IMG/VR virus record: IMGVR_UViG_3300028843_000067
Coordinates: 1 to 42,211 of that record
Strand: one strand, 5' to 3'
Source: a virus
DNA: 42,211 bases
Shown in pieces: positions 30,904 through 39,743 of the stretch. The notes below the pieces were generated by a model that was given only the letters and a program-made list of their open reading frames with translations, made no database searches and was not told the origin of the DNA. A program made the position numbers and the translations under genes. Every line of letters starts with the position of its first letter. Position 1 is the first letter of the stretch.

Positions 30904-31503
30904 ATGTTAAATATGAAAACGCTCGCCGAAAAATTCTCGGTAAAACCCACAATTGGTGGACCCACTCGCTGTAAGACTCCTGTCTTTCGTGCTTCTTACT
31001 CCTTTGTACATGAGCCAAGAGAAACTCCGAATGGTGACCTTAAATACATGACTTGTATGATCTTTGACCAAGATGATGCTAAGTTGTTAAAGCCAGTTGC
31101 CCAAGCTATTGTCAATGCATGCGCCACTAAGTTTGGCGCAGATATTGGCAAATGGCCTAAGAACCTCAAATGCCCTCTTCGTGATGGCGATGAGGAACGG
31201 GATAACCCCGAGTATGAAAATACTTACTTCATGAACGCCGGTAATAAGAATAAGCCCGGTATTGTTGACCGTAATGTTCAGCCAATCACTTCAGCTGAAG
31301 AGTTTTACTCTGGTTGCTATGCCCGTGCATCGTTGAGTTTCTATGCATACGATGTTAAGGGTAATAAAGGTGTTGGTACGGGGCTTAATAACCTCATGTT
31401 TTGGGAAGATGGAGAACGACTCGACGGCGCTGTGAAGGCCGAAGACGACTTTAAAGACTTCGCAGAAGCTAAGACTGAAGAAGAAGAAGAAGGTATATTC
31501 TAA
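30904..31503 (+). CDS. Single-stranded DNA-binding protein (DUF2815 type)
   Basis: 199 residues. The pattern RCKTPVFRASYSFVHEPRE, YMTCMIFD..D..LL, WPKNLKCPLRDGDEE and ASLSFYAYDVKGNKGVGTGLNNL is that of phage DUF2815 proteins, the gp2.5-like OB-fold SSBs. The C-terminus is strongly acidic and ends EEEEEGIF, which resembles the acidic aromatic-ended tails used by SSBs to bind partner proteins. AGGAA precedes the ATG; a second ATG follows three codons later. The polymerase ATG follows its stop directly. Confidence 0.85.
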   Translation: MLNMKTLAEKFSVKPTIGGPTRCKTPVFRASYSFVHEPRETPNGDLKYMTCMIFDQDDAKLLKPVAQAIVNACATKFGADIGKWPKNLKCPLRDGDEERDNPEYENTYFMNAGNKNKPGIVDRNVQPITSAEEFYSGCYARASLSFYAYDVKGNKGVGTGLNNLMFWEDGERLDGAVKAEDDFKDFAEAKTEEEEEGIF

Positions 31504-33432
31504 ATGGCAAATACTCAAAATTGTTTATTCACCGATTTTGAGACACGCTCCTTGCAGAGTATATCTGCAGGGAGTTTTTCATATGCTTCTCATCCTTCAA
31601 CTGAAATACTCTTAATTGGGTATTGTTGGGAAGACGAAGACTATGTGTGTTTTGAACCTTCTAACCAAAAAGAACTCAAAAAGTTCTTTGCACTTGTTAA
31701 CAGAGCTGAGTATTTTGTAGCTCACAACATGTTATTTGAAATACCTATTGTAATGTACCAAGGCTTTCGGTACGACTTTCCACCTATGCCTATGCACATG
31801 TGGAGATGCACTATGCAAATGGCTGGTAGAGCCGGACTTCCTTTAGCACTCGAATATGCCGCTAAGGCTTTGAAATTAAAAGACGAGAAACTAGAGTTTG
31901 GTAGGTTACTTATTCACAGATTTTGTATCCCTATAAAAGGCACCACAGAATTTAATGAAATGAAAGATTTTCCCATTGATGCCAAGAACTTCCTACACTA
32001 TTGTGGCGTTGACACTGTGGTATCTCGCGAAATATGGAAAAATTGCAGAGCATGGACTCCCAGTGAGGAAAAAGATATTTTGTTTGATCTTCAAAATAAT
32101 TGCCGCGGTGTGCCAATAGACATAATTGCGTGCAAAACAATTTATGATCAAGTTAACGTGGAGTTAAGTAAATATGCTAAGCGTCTATCTGAAATTACTA
32201 ATGGAAGAATTACTAAGGTTACTCAAATCCAGCGTATCAAAGCTTGGGTACAGAATAGCGTCAATGAAGAGATCACATCATGCGATGCTTCTAATATTAT
32301 TGATATTCTTGCTGGTATTCGTGGTCCAGTTGACGACGTATCTCGTGAAATACTAGAGATGAGACAATACGGTGGCAAGTCTTCGACCACTAAATATGCT
32401 AAGTATCTTGAATGCAGTATAGGTTATTACATATACGGAATGCAAATCTCCTTTGGCGCTCATACCGGAAGAGCTATTAGTAAGTTACTTAACCTTTATA
32501 ACTTACCCAAGCCTTCTGTAGAGTACGATACTATGGAGAGTTTAGTAGACCAGTTAATTAGTCTTTCTCATCCTGAATATGTCAAAGCTGCAAGTACCGC
32601 AATACGTGGTATGATACGAGCTCCAAAAGGAAAGATGATAGCCGTATCTGATTATGCTGCAATTGAAGCGAGAATAGTATTTTGGCTAGCTGATTGCAAG
32701 TTTGGCTTAGATAAGTATCACAAAGAAGTCGATCTTTACGTTGATATGGCTACTCACATAGGACCAAAAGCTGATAGATGGTTAGGTAAACAAGCTATCT
32801 TAGGTTGTGGCTACGGACTAGGAGCTAAAGGCTTTGTTAATTCATGTGCCAGATGGGGAGTAGAAGTGGAGTTCTCTTTGGCTGAAGATGCAGTGTCGTC
32901 TTATAGAGAAACGTATCCTGAAGTTGTAGATATGTGGGCTAACATAGAAAGCGCTGCACTTAAAGCTTGTTCTACCGGAAAGGCTCAATTATGTGGAAGA
33001 ATATCTTTCAAGACTGAACGAACTAAAAGTGGTGTTGTTAATCTCTTGTGTAAGCTGCCATCAGGTAGATGTATTACGTATCCTGATGTTAAGATCGGAG
33101 TAGTAACCACGCCATGGGGAGCCAAGAAGAAAGCCGTAACTTATAAGAAAGTCGCTGATAGAGGTTATTTTAGAGACTCCACTTATGGAGGCAAGTTAAT
33201 GGAAAACATATGCCAAGGTATCGCAAGAGATATAATGTATTATGGAGCTCAGATTGCCGCTTCTGAAGAGTTTGATATACTCTTCACAGTATATGATGAA
33301 GTTGTGGCACTCACTAAAGAACCCGGAGATATTGAGCAATTCAACGAAGCTCTATGTACCAAACCTGATTGGGCGGCAGGCTTGCCCTTAAAAGCCGAAG
33401 GTAAATTAATGAAAAGGTATGAGAAACTATGA
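31504..33432 (+). CDS. Family A DNA polymerase with 3'-5' exonuclease domain
   Basis: 642 residues. Exonuclease motifs: DFETRS (D11, E13), then AHNMLFEIP and YCGVDTV. Polymerase motif A is DYAAIE at 383-388, motif B is the DRWLGKQAILGCGYGLGAKG region, and motif C is VYDEVV with Y597-D598-E599 in place of the usual HDE. There is no 5'-nuclease domain, as in T7 polymerase. It replicates the phage genome and must accept the modified cytosine if the pathway upstream is active. Confidence 0.9.
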   Translation: MANTQNCLFTDFETRSLQSISAGSFSYASHPSTEILLIGYCWEDEDYVCFEPSNQKELKKFFALVNRAEYFVAHNMLFEIPIVMYQGFRYDFPPMPMHMWRCTMQMAGRAGLPLALEYAAKALKLKDEKLEFGRLLIHRFCIPIKGTTEFNEMKDFPIDAKNFLHYCGVDTVVSREIWKNCRAWTPSEEKDILFDLQNNCRGVPIDIIACKTIYDQVNVELSKYAKRLSEITNGRITKVTQIQRIKAWVQNSVNEEITSCDASNIIDILAGIRGPVDDVSREILEMRQYGGKSSTTKYAKYLECSIGYYIYGMQISFGAHTGRAISKLLNLYNLPKPSVEYDTMESLVDQLISLSHPEYVKAASTAIRGMIRAPKGKMIAVSDYAAIEARIVFWLADCKFGLDKYHKEVDLYVDMATHIGPKADRWLGKQAILGCGYGLGAKGFVNSCARWGVEVEFSLAEDAVSSYRETYPEVVDMWANIESAALKACSTGKAQLCGRISFKTERTKSGVVNLLCKLPSGRCITYPDVKIGVVTTPWGAKKKAVTYKKVADRGYFRDSTYGGKLMENICQGIARDIMYYGAQIAASEEFDILFTVYDEVVALTKEPGDIEQFNEALCTKPDWAAGLPLKAEGKLMKRYEKL

Positions 33433-34616
33433 CTGATAATACACCACATGCACACAGCGTTTATGGTCCTTCCGGATCAAAGCGTTGGATAGCCTGTCCG
33501 GCCTCTATACAGATGCAAGACGCTATGCCTAAACAAGAAGAGACTTATAACTTCTTCGCTGAAGAAGGTACTGCAGCTCATGAATTGGCTGCAGACTGTC
33601 TGATTGAAGAAGTTAAAGCAGAAGCTAAGTTAGGCAAGATATATAACAAAGAATTTGAAGTTGACCAAGCTATGGCAACGCAAGTTAATAAGTATCTTGA
33701 CTACGTTAATGGCGCAGTAACATGGGATGCAAGACTCGATGTAGAGTTAAGAGTCTCGTTAGAACATATAGCTGATGGAGTCTTCGGTACTGCGGATGCA
33801 GTGATACACGCTGATGATTATCTTGAAGTTATTGACTTGAAGTACGGACGTGGTATTGTAGTTGAGCCACAAGATAACACTCAACTTATGCTTTACGCAA
33901 GCGGCGTGTTAAAGAAGCACCACTATGACGATGAACAAAAAGTCAAGCTGACCATAGTACAACCACGAGCGCCACATAAAGATGGACCTGTACGTAGTAC
34001 TATAGTTACTGTGGCTCAGATAAAAGATCTTGAGCGTATATGTACAAGAGCTATAATGCAGTCCAAAGAAGAGAATCCTCCTTTTGGCCCTACTGATGAA
34101 GGTTGTAGATGGTGTGCCGCTAACCCAGTATGTACTCACTATGCTAACTATGTACTTGAGTCTATGCAGCTCGAATGGTCAGAGTTTGCAGAGACTCCAC
34201 GTAACTTCAATCTATTAGAAGCTAACTCCATGGACTCAAGTCACTTAGCTAATGTACTTAAACATAGTAAGTCTATAACTTCATGGCTTTCTGGCTTGGC
34301 TGACTATGCTACAAATCAGTTAACACAAGGCAAAGAAGTACCGGGATACAAGTTAGTATATGGCAGAAGTATACGTCGATGGAAGAATTCTTCAGAAGCA
34401 GAGAACATACTGCTTGAAGCTGGGGTGGAAGAAGATACCATGAATGTTACTAAGTTTAAGACGGCTCCACAGATGGAGAAAGCTCTTGATAAGGAACACT
34501 GGGAAATGGTACTTGACTTAGTAGAGAAACCACAAGGTAAGATTACTTTAGCTCCAGTAGGAGATGGGAGACGAGCTATTGATCCTAACCAAGATGCTGT
34601 GGACGATTGGTCATGA
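33429..34616 (+). CDS. PD-(D/E)XK nuclease, DUF2800 / Cas4-RecB-like
   Basis: 395 residues. The N-terminal EEGTAAHELA, then D123 (GTADAVI) and E133-x-I-D-L-K138 (YLEVIDLKYG) form the catalytic motif of the RecB/Cas4-like nucleases. Cysteines C226, C229 and C235 (GCRWCAANPVC), with C205, could hold an iron-sulphur cluster. DUF2800 proteins are regular neighbours of DUF2815 SSB and polymerase in phages and probably act in recombination or end processing. It overlaps the polymerase stop by 4 bases. Confidence 0.82.
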   Translation: MTDNTPHAHSVYGPSGSKRWIACPASIQMQDAMPKQEETYNFFAEEGTAAHELAADCLIEEVKAEAKLGKIYNKEFEVDQAMATQVNKYLDYVNGAVTWDARLDVELRVSLEHIADGVFGTADAVIHADDYLEVIDLKYGRGIVVEPQDNTQLMLYASGVLKKHHYDDEQKVKLTIVQPRAPHKDGPVRSTIVTVAQIKDLERICTRAIMQSKEENPPFGPTDEGCRWCAANPVCTHYANYVLESMQLEWSEFAETPRNFNLLEANSMDSSHLANVLKHSKSITSWLSGLADYATNQLTQGKEVPGYKLVYGRSIRRWKNSSEAENILLEAGVEEDTMNVTKFKTAPQMEKALDKEHWEMVLDLVEKPQGKITLAPVGDGRRAIDPNQDAVDDWS

Positions 34617-35005
34617 AATATTACATATATGTAATGAAATCTGTACTATGTTCTAAGCAATATGTTGGCATGACTAACAATCCAAGGAAAAGGCTCAAGT
34701 CTCATCTAAATTCAGAGAAACTTAAGTGGTATAAACTAACTAAGTTTGGCCGTGCAGTCAAGAGATATGGCGCAAAGAGTTTTACGATGCGCATTATAGC
34801 AGAGACTGAAGATGTAGACGAAGCTATGAAAATAGAATCTCTTTGGATTAAACGTCTTGGTTCTAAGAGAGTATGGAACTCAAACACAGGTGGTGCTTAC
34901 TCAGGTAAGCATCAAAAAGCTAAACCCTTTTTAAGGAAAACAAGTAATGAGACCAGAAGAAAGAGAAGAGAAGCGCTTCGTCAAAAAAGTAAGAGAGTAC
35001 GATAA
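34613..35005 (+). CDS. GIY-YIG endonuclease
   Basis: 130 residues from ATG 34613, coupled by ATGA. YYIYVMKS and QYVGMT form the GIY-YIG strands, NPRKRLKSHL carries the catalytic Arg, E75 (AMKIESLWIKRLGS) the metal-binding Glu and VWNSN the C-terminal Asn. The C-terminal ~35 residues are very basic and could bind DNA. It may be a free-standing homing endonuclease or a recombination/repair enzyme. It sits inside the coupled gene chain, overlapping the VRR-NUC gene by 59 bases. Confidence 0.8.
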   Translation: MKYYIYVMKSVLCSKQYVGMTNNPRKRLKSHLNSEKLKWYKLTKFGRAVKRYGAKSFTMRIIAETEDVDEAMKIESLWIKRLGSKRVWNSNTGGAYSGKHQKAKPFLRKTSNETRRKRREALRQKSKRVR

Positions 35006-35369
35006 AAACATTAGGTGCTTTAAGTTTGAAGTTCATGGAACTAAAGGTGCTCCGGATAGAATGATATTGTTTCCCGGTGGATACACTATGTTTATCGAGT
35101 TCAAGAGACCTGGTGGTGGTACAGTATCTCCACATCAGGTTACGTTTATTAAGATGCTAACAGACTTAGGCTTTGAAGCCTATATTATAGACAACTGGCG
35201 AGAAGCCTTGGAGAAAGTAGAATGCAGAATGAAATCAATTTGTACGGCAACGGAGTACATGGAACTAGACACTGGTCTATCCACTCAACTGGAAATGTCA
35301 TTCATATACTCGCAAATGGAAGCCGATATACGGAAGAAGTCAAAGAAGGAAAAGCAGGGCGTAGCATAG
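34947..35369 (+). CDS. VRR-NUC nuclease with C-terminal extension overprinted by the ligase gene
   Basis: 140 residues. GTKGAPDRM (D37), FIEFKRPGGG (E51, K53) and the following PHQ are the VRR-NUC motifs. The domain is complete by about residue 92 (NWREALEKV). The last ~49 residues are coded in the same DNA as the ligase N-terminus in another frame. VRR-NUC enzymes often act as structure-specific nucleases or Holliday-junction resolvases in phages. Confidence 0.82.
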   Translation: MRPEEREEKRFVKKVREYDKNIRCFKFEVHGTKGAPDRMILFPGGYTMFIEFKRPGGGTVSPHQVTFIKMLTDLGFEAYIIDNWREALEKVECRMKSICTATEYMELDTGLSTQLEMSFIYSQMEADIRKKSKKEKQGVA

Positions 35370-36253
35370 AGCAGCAGATCAAGTTGCGCATTGACGCAAG
35401 AGTAAGAGGCAAGTTAGCTTCTGGTTTTAAGCATACAGAAGCAGAGCTTAAGTCTACCAACACTAACCAGCTTGGACTCATCATGCCTATGCTTGCAACT
35501 CATGAGAAGAACAACAAACGCTTTCTTCTTAACGATTGTTATGTACAGCCTAAGTTAGACGGCCACCGTTGTTTAGTTAATAATAGTCTCGCTTATTCAA
35601 GAGGTGGTAAACAGATAGATACTATACCTGAAATCCAATCGGCTCTTAACTTACCTGAAGGAGTAACTATTGATGGTGAGCTATATTTACACGGAGCTTC
35701 TTTGCAGAGAATATCTTCTTTGGCCAAGAGAAGACAAGAAGGTACTAAAGACCTTATGCTCCATGTATACGACATCGTTGTTGAAGGAGTTCCTTTTAAA
35801 GAGCGCATAAAGATGTTGCAAGAAATCGTGCCGGAAACGTTGTTTACCACTATAGTCGCAACACCTAAGTTTAATCCTAGCGTAGACCTTAATTATTGTT
35901 ATACTCAATACCGAGAATTGGGTTATGAAGGAGCTATACTAAGGCCAAGTGGAGGAATGTACGAGCCTGGTAAAAGATCAAAAACTCTATTAAAGGTTAA
36001 GCGCAGATTCGATGCAGAGTTTCTATGTATAGATGTAATCTCTTCCCGCGAAGGCCTTGGTATATTAGTTCTTAAAGACACACGTGGCAATCCTTTCAAG
36101 ACCGTAGCTCCTGGTAATAACCATATGAAGAAGATAACTCTTAATAACAAAAAGAAGTTTATCGGCCGTTATGTTACATGCGAATACGCAGAACTAAGCG
36201 ACACACAAGTACCACAACACTGTGTGGCTATGCGTTGGAGATCAGACATATGA
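35222..36253 (+). CDS. ATP-dependent DNA ligase with N-terminal WGR-like domain
   Basis: 343 residues. KLDG at 111-114 holds the adenylated Lys, followed by DGELYLHG, EGAILR and LLKVKRRFDAEF (motifs III-V). Residues 10-70 (GTRHWSIHSTGNVIHILANG, GKAGRSIEQQ) resemble a WGR domain, a DNA-binding module seen in PARPs and in some phage ligases. The GGAGAAAG upstream of ATG 35222 supports this start, although it lies 148 bases inside the VRR-NUC gene. It seals nicks in replication and recombination. Confidence 0.85.
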   Translation: MQNEINLYGNGVHGTRHWSIHSTGNVIHILANGSRYTEEVKEGKAGRSIEQQIKLRIDARVRGKLASGFKHTEAELKSTNTNQLGLIMPMLATHEKNNKRFLLNDCYVQPKLDGHRCLVNNSLAYSRGGKQIDTIPEIQSALNLPEGVTIDGELYLHGASLQRISSLAKRRQEGTKDLMLHVYDIVVEGVPFKERIKMLQEIVPETLFTTIVATPKFNPSVDLNYCYTQYRELGYEGAILRPSGGMYEPGKRSKTLLKVKRRFDAEFLCIDVISSREGLGILVLKDTRGNPFKTVAPGNNHMKKITLNNKKKFIGRYVTCEYAELSDTQVPQHCVAMRWRSDI

Positions 36254-36558
36254 GTATACGCAAGAAAGAAATTCAAGTAACGAGTTTCATAGGCAAAGAT
36301 GGCGTTACTGTTCATGAAGCTAAGCTTCAAATAAGAGTACAACATGTAGGAGACGAGCTTGATCCAAAAGAAACTGACTCTATGTTGCGCGATTCTTTGT
36401 TAAGATTTTTGTACGATGAATTTGTGCCACATATTCATAGACTTACTATGATTGCTCAGCTGCACGCAAAGGGCTCTTCTTCCGCTTATGAAGTAAAGGA
36501 GATCGAGAAGAAGATTCTTTCGATTCTTCTTGGTCAAGAAAATTCGAGTCTTCATTAG
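36250..36558 (+). CDS. Unknown protein, last gene of the plus-strand block
   Basis: 102 residues from ATG 36250, coupled to the ligase by ATGA; the longer reading from 36178 is unlikely. Begins MSIRKKEIQVTSFIGKDGVT; a strand-rich first half and a helical second half (DSLLRFLYDEFVPHIHRLTM). No family recognised. Its last 113 bases overlap the lipoprotein frame on the other strand. Confidence 0.6.
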   Translation: MSIRKKEIQVTSFIGKDGVTVHEAKLQIRVQHVGDELDPKETDSMLRDSLLRFLYDEFVPHIHRLTMIAQLHAKGSSSAYEVKEIEKKILSILLGQENSSLH

Positions 36559-36715
36559 GATCTAAATCAATGTTGGGGTCTGCATTTTCATTGACCCCAA
36601 CATCTACATTGTCGCTATTTGACACCATCACTAAAGTGCATCCTGCTAACCACGTAATAGCAATGAGTATAATTCCCCATCTTTTAGTACCGGAGCATTC
36701 TCGTAAGTATACCAT
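36446..36715 (-). CDS. Small lipoprotein (possible spanin-type or exclusion protein)
   Basis: 89 residues. Residues 13-26 (WGIILIAITWLAGC) form a hydrophobic segment ending in the lipobox LAGC, so the product should be lipidated at C26. The mature part has an Asn/Asp-rich stretch (SNSDNVDVGVNENADPNIDL) common to small phage lipoproteins, then a Lys/Ser-rich tail. It overlaps the preceding fibre gene by 70 bases and the plus-strand gene at 36250 by 113, which lowers confidence. A partner inner-membrane spanin is not seen. Confidence 0.55.
   Translation of the reverse strand: MVYLRECSGTKRWGIILIAITWLAGCTLVMVSNSDNVDVGVNENADPNIDLDPNEDSNFLDQEESKESSSRSPLLHKRKKSPLRAAEQS
36570..36603. terminator. Hairpin at the convergence of the two transcription blocks
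   Basis: An 11-bp perfect stem, ATGTTGGGGTC / GACCCCAACAT, with a 12-nt loop, 11 nt after the plus-strand stop. No T-run on the plus strand. It lies inside the lipoprotein coding frame, so protein and terminator share bases. Confidence 0.6.
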
Positions 36716-38193
36716 ACTTGTTTTCCTTTCACAGAGAAGCGGTCGTATATCATATCTTCAGATTTTAATACAATTCCAAGTTCTTTTATATATAAAGTCC
36801 GCCAATATGTTTTAAGTCTAGGAGGCCCACTCATTATAATGGCAAACAAACTTGATTTTTCGTTATACACAATTCTTGAAATCTCATTTTCCCTATAGCC
36901 AATAGAAACATCACTTGATACGAGGCCTTCATTTTCTGTGGGTACTATACTATATTCAAAAGAATACAGAGCGGTAGGGGCCACTACATTATTGTCTGCA
37001 TAAAATGTAATAGAATAAGTTTGTCCCGCTACAAAATCTATAGGATCAGTATGTATTTCCCAGTTGTTAGGGAAACCAGGGTTGGAATCACTGTATTCAT
37101 TAAACAAGAAGTCTATTGAATTAAGTGTTATGTTACCTGGGTTTATGACCACATGATCCCAATAACCTTGTGGAAGGTTGCCTTGGAAACCTATACCTAT
37201 ACTCATTGCATTTCCTGTAGGCGTAGAAATCACACTATAAATTGGTATTCCTTTAAAATTAGGCGGAGTTATTGAACCCATATCTAGTATAGCGTAGTTA
37301 CCGAATCCTATATGAGTTGACTCTGCATTCTGTTCGGCTATCATCGTGTATTCCCCAGCGAATAACAGCTCATCTACACCACGTATTCTTACAAAATAAT
37401 TAACACCTGATTGGATGTTAGGGAAAACCCCATCAAACCTCCAGAATGTTCCGGTATCTGTTAAGGGCTCGAATACCGCATCCGCTGCATTTAAGTTGAG
37501 ACCTAATGCGGGTATTTCTATAGTACGCCAATAATCAACAGGCAATCCGTCATCTTCAAACCCGAAGTAGAACCCTAATCCCGTTTCTATAAGCGCTCCT
37601 ACAGTAGCGTTCTTAAACGTAGGAGGATCGAGATCACCTATAATATCACTAATATATTTTGCAGATGTGTATCCCACTGTGATGTTGTCGTCAGCCGTAC
37701 CAGGAAGAAGAGTGAAATCAGTGACAATTTCTAATGGTTTCTTTTGGAATATACCCACCGCGTAGTTAGTGTTATACGCAATTACTCCTACTGAAGGCCA
37801 TTTCCATATGCACTGTGTACCAGTGAAAGTGTAGGTAGCATCTATACTCAAGTACTCTGCACTCAACAATAAAATACCAACTACATAAAAGAAGTTTTGT
37901 CCTAAATCAGATGCAGAGTCAAAGCGTATTACGAATTCAGAAGAAGCATTGTCGTAATACATTGCTTCTATAAACTCAGACCTGAATTCTCTTGGCTGCA
38001 AGTCCCCATGCAAATTAAGTATATATCCTACGTTAGTTCCACCATCTGCAAGTTGTGTGGTGAGTCCAAAAGAAATCTCTTCCCCTAGGTTTGGTCCGTC
38101 ATGCACAAGTGTGCCATCAACATAGGCTCTGCTTTGCAACTCTTCATTTATATACAAGAAATCTATTTCAGTGCCATCTATTCTTAATGTCAT
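36646..38193 (-). CDS. Tail fibre or receptor-binding protein with four ~100-residue repeats
   Basis: 515 residues. Four diverged units are visible. Each has an IGY/VGY/IGF-type start (e.g. ITVGYTSAKY, STHIGFGNY, SSDVSIGYREN), then an FxxGxxxxYW segment (three of the four: PVDYWRTIEIPALGL, PQGYWDHVVINPG, LKTYWRTLYIKELG), a W near the unit end and a G-x-x-Y strand. All are beta-rich. Such tandem domains suit the distal part of a fibre that touches the host. It overlaps the T7 gp17-like fibre gene by 4 bases, so both are likely parts of the same organelle. Confidence 0.65.
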   Translation of the reverse strand: MTLRIDGTEIDFLYINEELQSRAYVDGTLVHDGPNLGEEISFGLTTQLADGGTNVGYILNLHGDLQPREFRSEFIEAMYYDNASSEFVIRFDSASDLGQNFFYVVGILLLSAEYLSIDATYTFTGTQCIWKWPSVGVIAYNTNYAVGIFQKKPLEIVTDFTLLPGTADDNITVGYTSAKYISDIIGDLDPPTFKNATVGALIETGLGFYFGFEDDGLPVDYWRTIEIPALGLNLNAADAVFEPLTDTGTFWRFDGVFPNIQSGVNYFVRIRGVDELLFAGEYTMIAEQNAESTHIGFGNYAILDMGSITPPNFKGIPIYSVISTPTGNAMSIGIGFQGNLPQGYWDHVVINPGNITLNSIDFLFNEYSDSNPGFPNNWEIHTDPIDFVAGQTYSITFYADNNVVAPTALYSFEYSIVPTENEGLVSSDVSIGYRENEISRIVYNEKSSLFAIIMSGPPRLKTYWRTLYIKELGIVLKSEDMIYDRFSVKGKQVWYTYENAPVLKDGELYSLLLRG

Positions 38194-39743
38194 GGGTTGA
38201 GTCCTGTTGTGCTAAAGAATGCATCATTTCCGTCAACTCTAATTTTCAATGTACCACCTGTAGTTGGAGTTGCATAATCATCTGCGCCAATTTTTGTAGC
38301 CACTTCAGTCTGAAGCGCTGTTATAGCTCCTTCGTTAGCGGTTACTTTAACATCCAGTGCATCGACAATTTGTTGTAAACTTGTTATTGCACTGTCTACG
38401 TATAACTTGTTAGTTAAATCCTCTTCCGCTGCTGGAGCCGTAACGGCTTTGATGAGTCCCGATACGGTGCCGCCAATCAAAGGAAGGACGGCAGAGTCAA
38501 GTCTCATTAAAGCAAGCTGAACGTTGATGTCGGCCGGCAAGATAATAACGTTGCCAGTAGGGTCGTACGCTACAGTAGATGCTGATGTGGTCTTCACCAT
38601 CTCTTTGATATAATACCAACCTTCATAAACGATGACATCATTTTGGTCGTCTCTTTGTTCTTCAATAAAGATAATGCCATCGCCTTCTTTCACTATTACA
38701 GGAGCTGGTACAGTTTCTCCTGATGAAGTGAACAGATTTATACTACCTTCTGTTTCTCCGTCAACTATAGTGATGATAAAGAAGTCTCCACCCTCAAATG
38801 CAAACTGTGTAAATCGTTCAGAAGGATTACGATGATCAGGTACGACGCAAACTCCCAAGCTATCACCGGGCTTGTCGCAAAGATCGTCTCCTCTAAACAA
38901 ACCTCTGTTTTGAAGTCCTGTAAAGTTAATAAGTTCTTCGGGTATGCGCCCTGCTGACGAAAGCTGTAGTAAGCCAAGAGGAAGGTTAGGGTTTTTAGCT
39001 CCAATTGCAGGATTTTCAGGATCTGTAGCGTTGTCGGTCTTGAGCATGTCAATAGAGTCCAGCATTACAGCTACACTCTTAACATTTAAGCCGGGAAGAC
39101 TATCTGCAGGAATTTTTCCTTGGCTATCAAGTCTTACTAACCTGTTTGGTTGGTTGGGGTCTATGACAAAGATCTTAGGATCGCTTGCTACACTAGCGTC
39201 TACACCTAATACAAATTCAGACTCTCCATCCTGTAATATGCTTATAGATTTTATACCATCACCACCAACTGCGGTGCCATCACTTACGGATACACCACCA
39301 TTAATGTCAAAGAACAAATACTTCATTGACCGTTCGGCTATAGGAGGCAATATGCTATTAGAGCCGAATATCTCCTGAACCGGAAACCGTATAGAACCAA
39401 GAGAAAAATCATTCAGTTGCTGTATTAACAAGGTTAATTTGTCTAAAGCTCGCTCGTGGGTTTCTGCAGGAAATGCATCATAAGCCCTGTAATCTATTTC
39501 TTGTACGGGTTCCATTAAACGATAAAGAATAATTACATCACCGTCTTGTAAAGTTGTGTCAAGTTGTACAGTACCTCCACTAGGGTCATTTAGCCCGGTT
39601 ACGGTAAATGCTCCAGGGTATATTGCCCCATTAAGAGTTACGTTCATGTCTTCTTCTTTGTATACGATAAAGTCGTATACAAATGTAGATTGGTCTTGTA
39701 TAGCTACGTGTTGAATCTTGTTTTTAGTCGATTGTACAGTCAT
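38190..39743 (-). CDS. Tail fibre protein with T7 gp17-like N-terminal domain
   Basis: 517 residues from ATG 39743, coupled by ATGA to the preceding gene. The first ~120 residues (FVYDFIVYKEEDMNVTLNG, YRLMEPVQEIDYRAYDAFPAETHERALDKLTLLIQQL) are the virion-attachment domain of T7-like fibres. The middle is beta-rich. The C-terminal region has a short coiled coil (SLQQIVDALDVKVTANEGAITALQ) and ends in beta-strands. There is no obvious C-terminal tip domain, which the next gene may supply. Confidence 0.88.
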   Translation of the reverse strand: MTVQSTKNKIQHVAIQDQSTFVYDFIVYKEEDMNVTLNGAIYPGAFTVTGLNDPSGGTVQLDTTLQDGDVIILYRLMEPVQEIDYRAYDAFPAETHERALDKLTLLIQQLNDFSLGSIRFPVQEIFGSNSILPPIAERSMKYLFFDINGGVSVSDGTAVGGDGIKSISILQDGESEFVLGVDASVASDPKIFVIDPNQPNRLVRLDSQGKIPADSLPGLNVKSVAVMLDSIDMLKTDNATDPENPAIGAKNPNLPLGLLQLSSAGRIPEELINFTGLQNRGLFRGDDLCDKPGDSLGVCVVPDHRNPSERFTQFAFEGGDFFIITIVDGETEGSINLFTSSGETVPAPVIVKEGDGIIFIEEQRDDQNDVIVYEGWYYIKEMVKTTSASTVAYDPTGNVIILPADINVQLALMRLDSAVLPLIGGTVSGLIKAVTAPAAEEDLTNKLYVDSAITSLQQIVDALDVKVTANEGAITALQTEVATKIGADDYATPTTGGTLKIRVDGNDAFFSTTGLNP

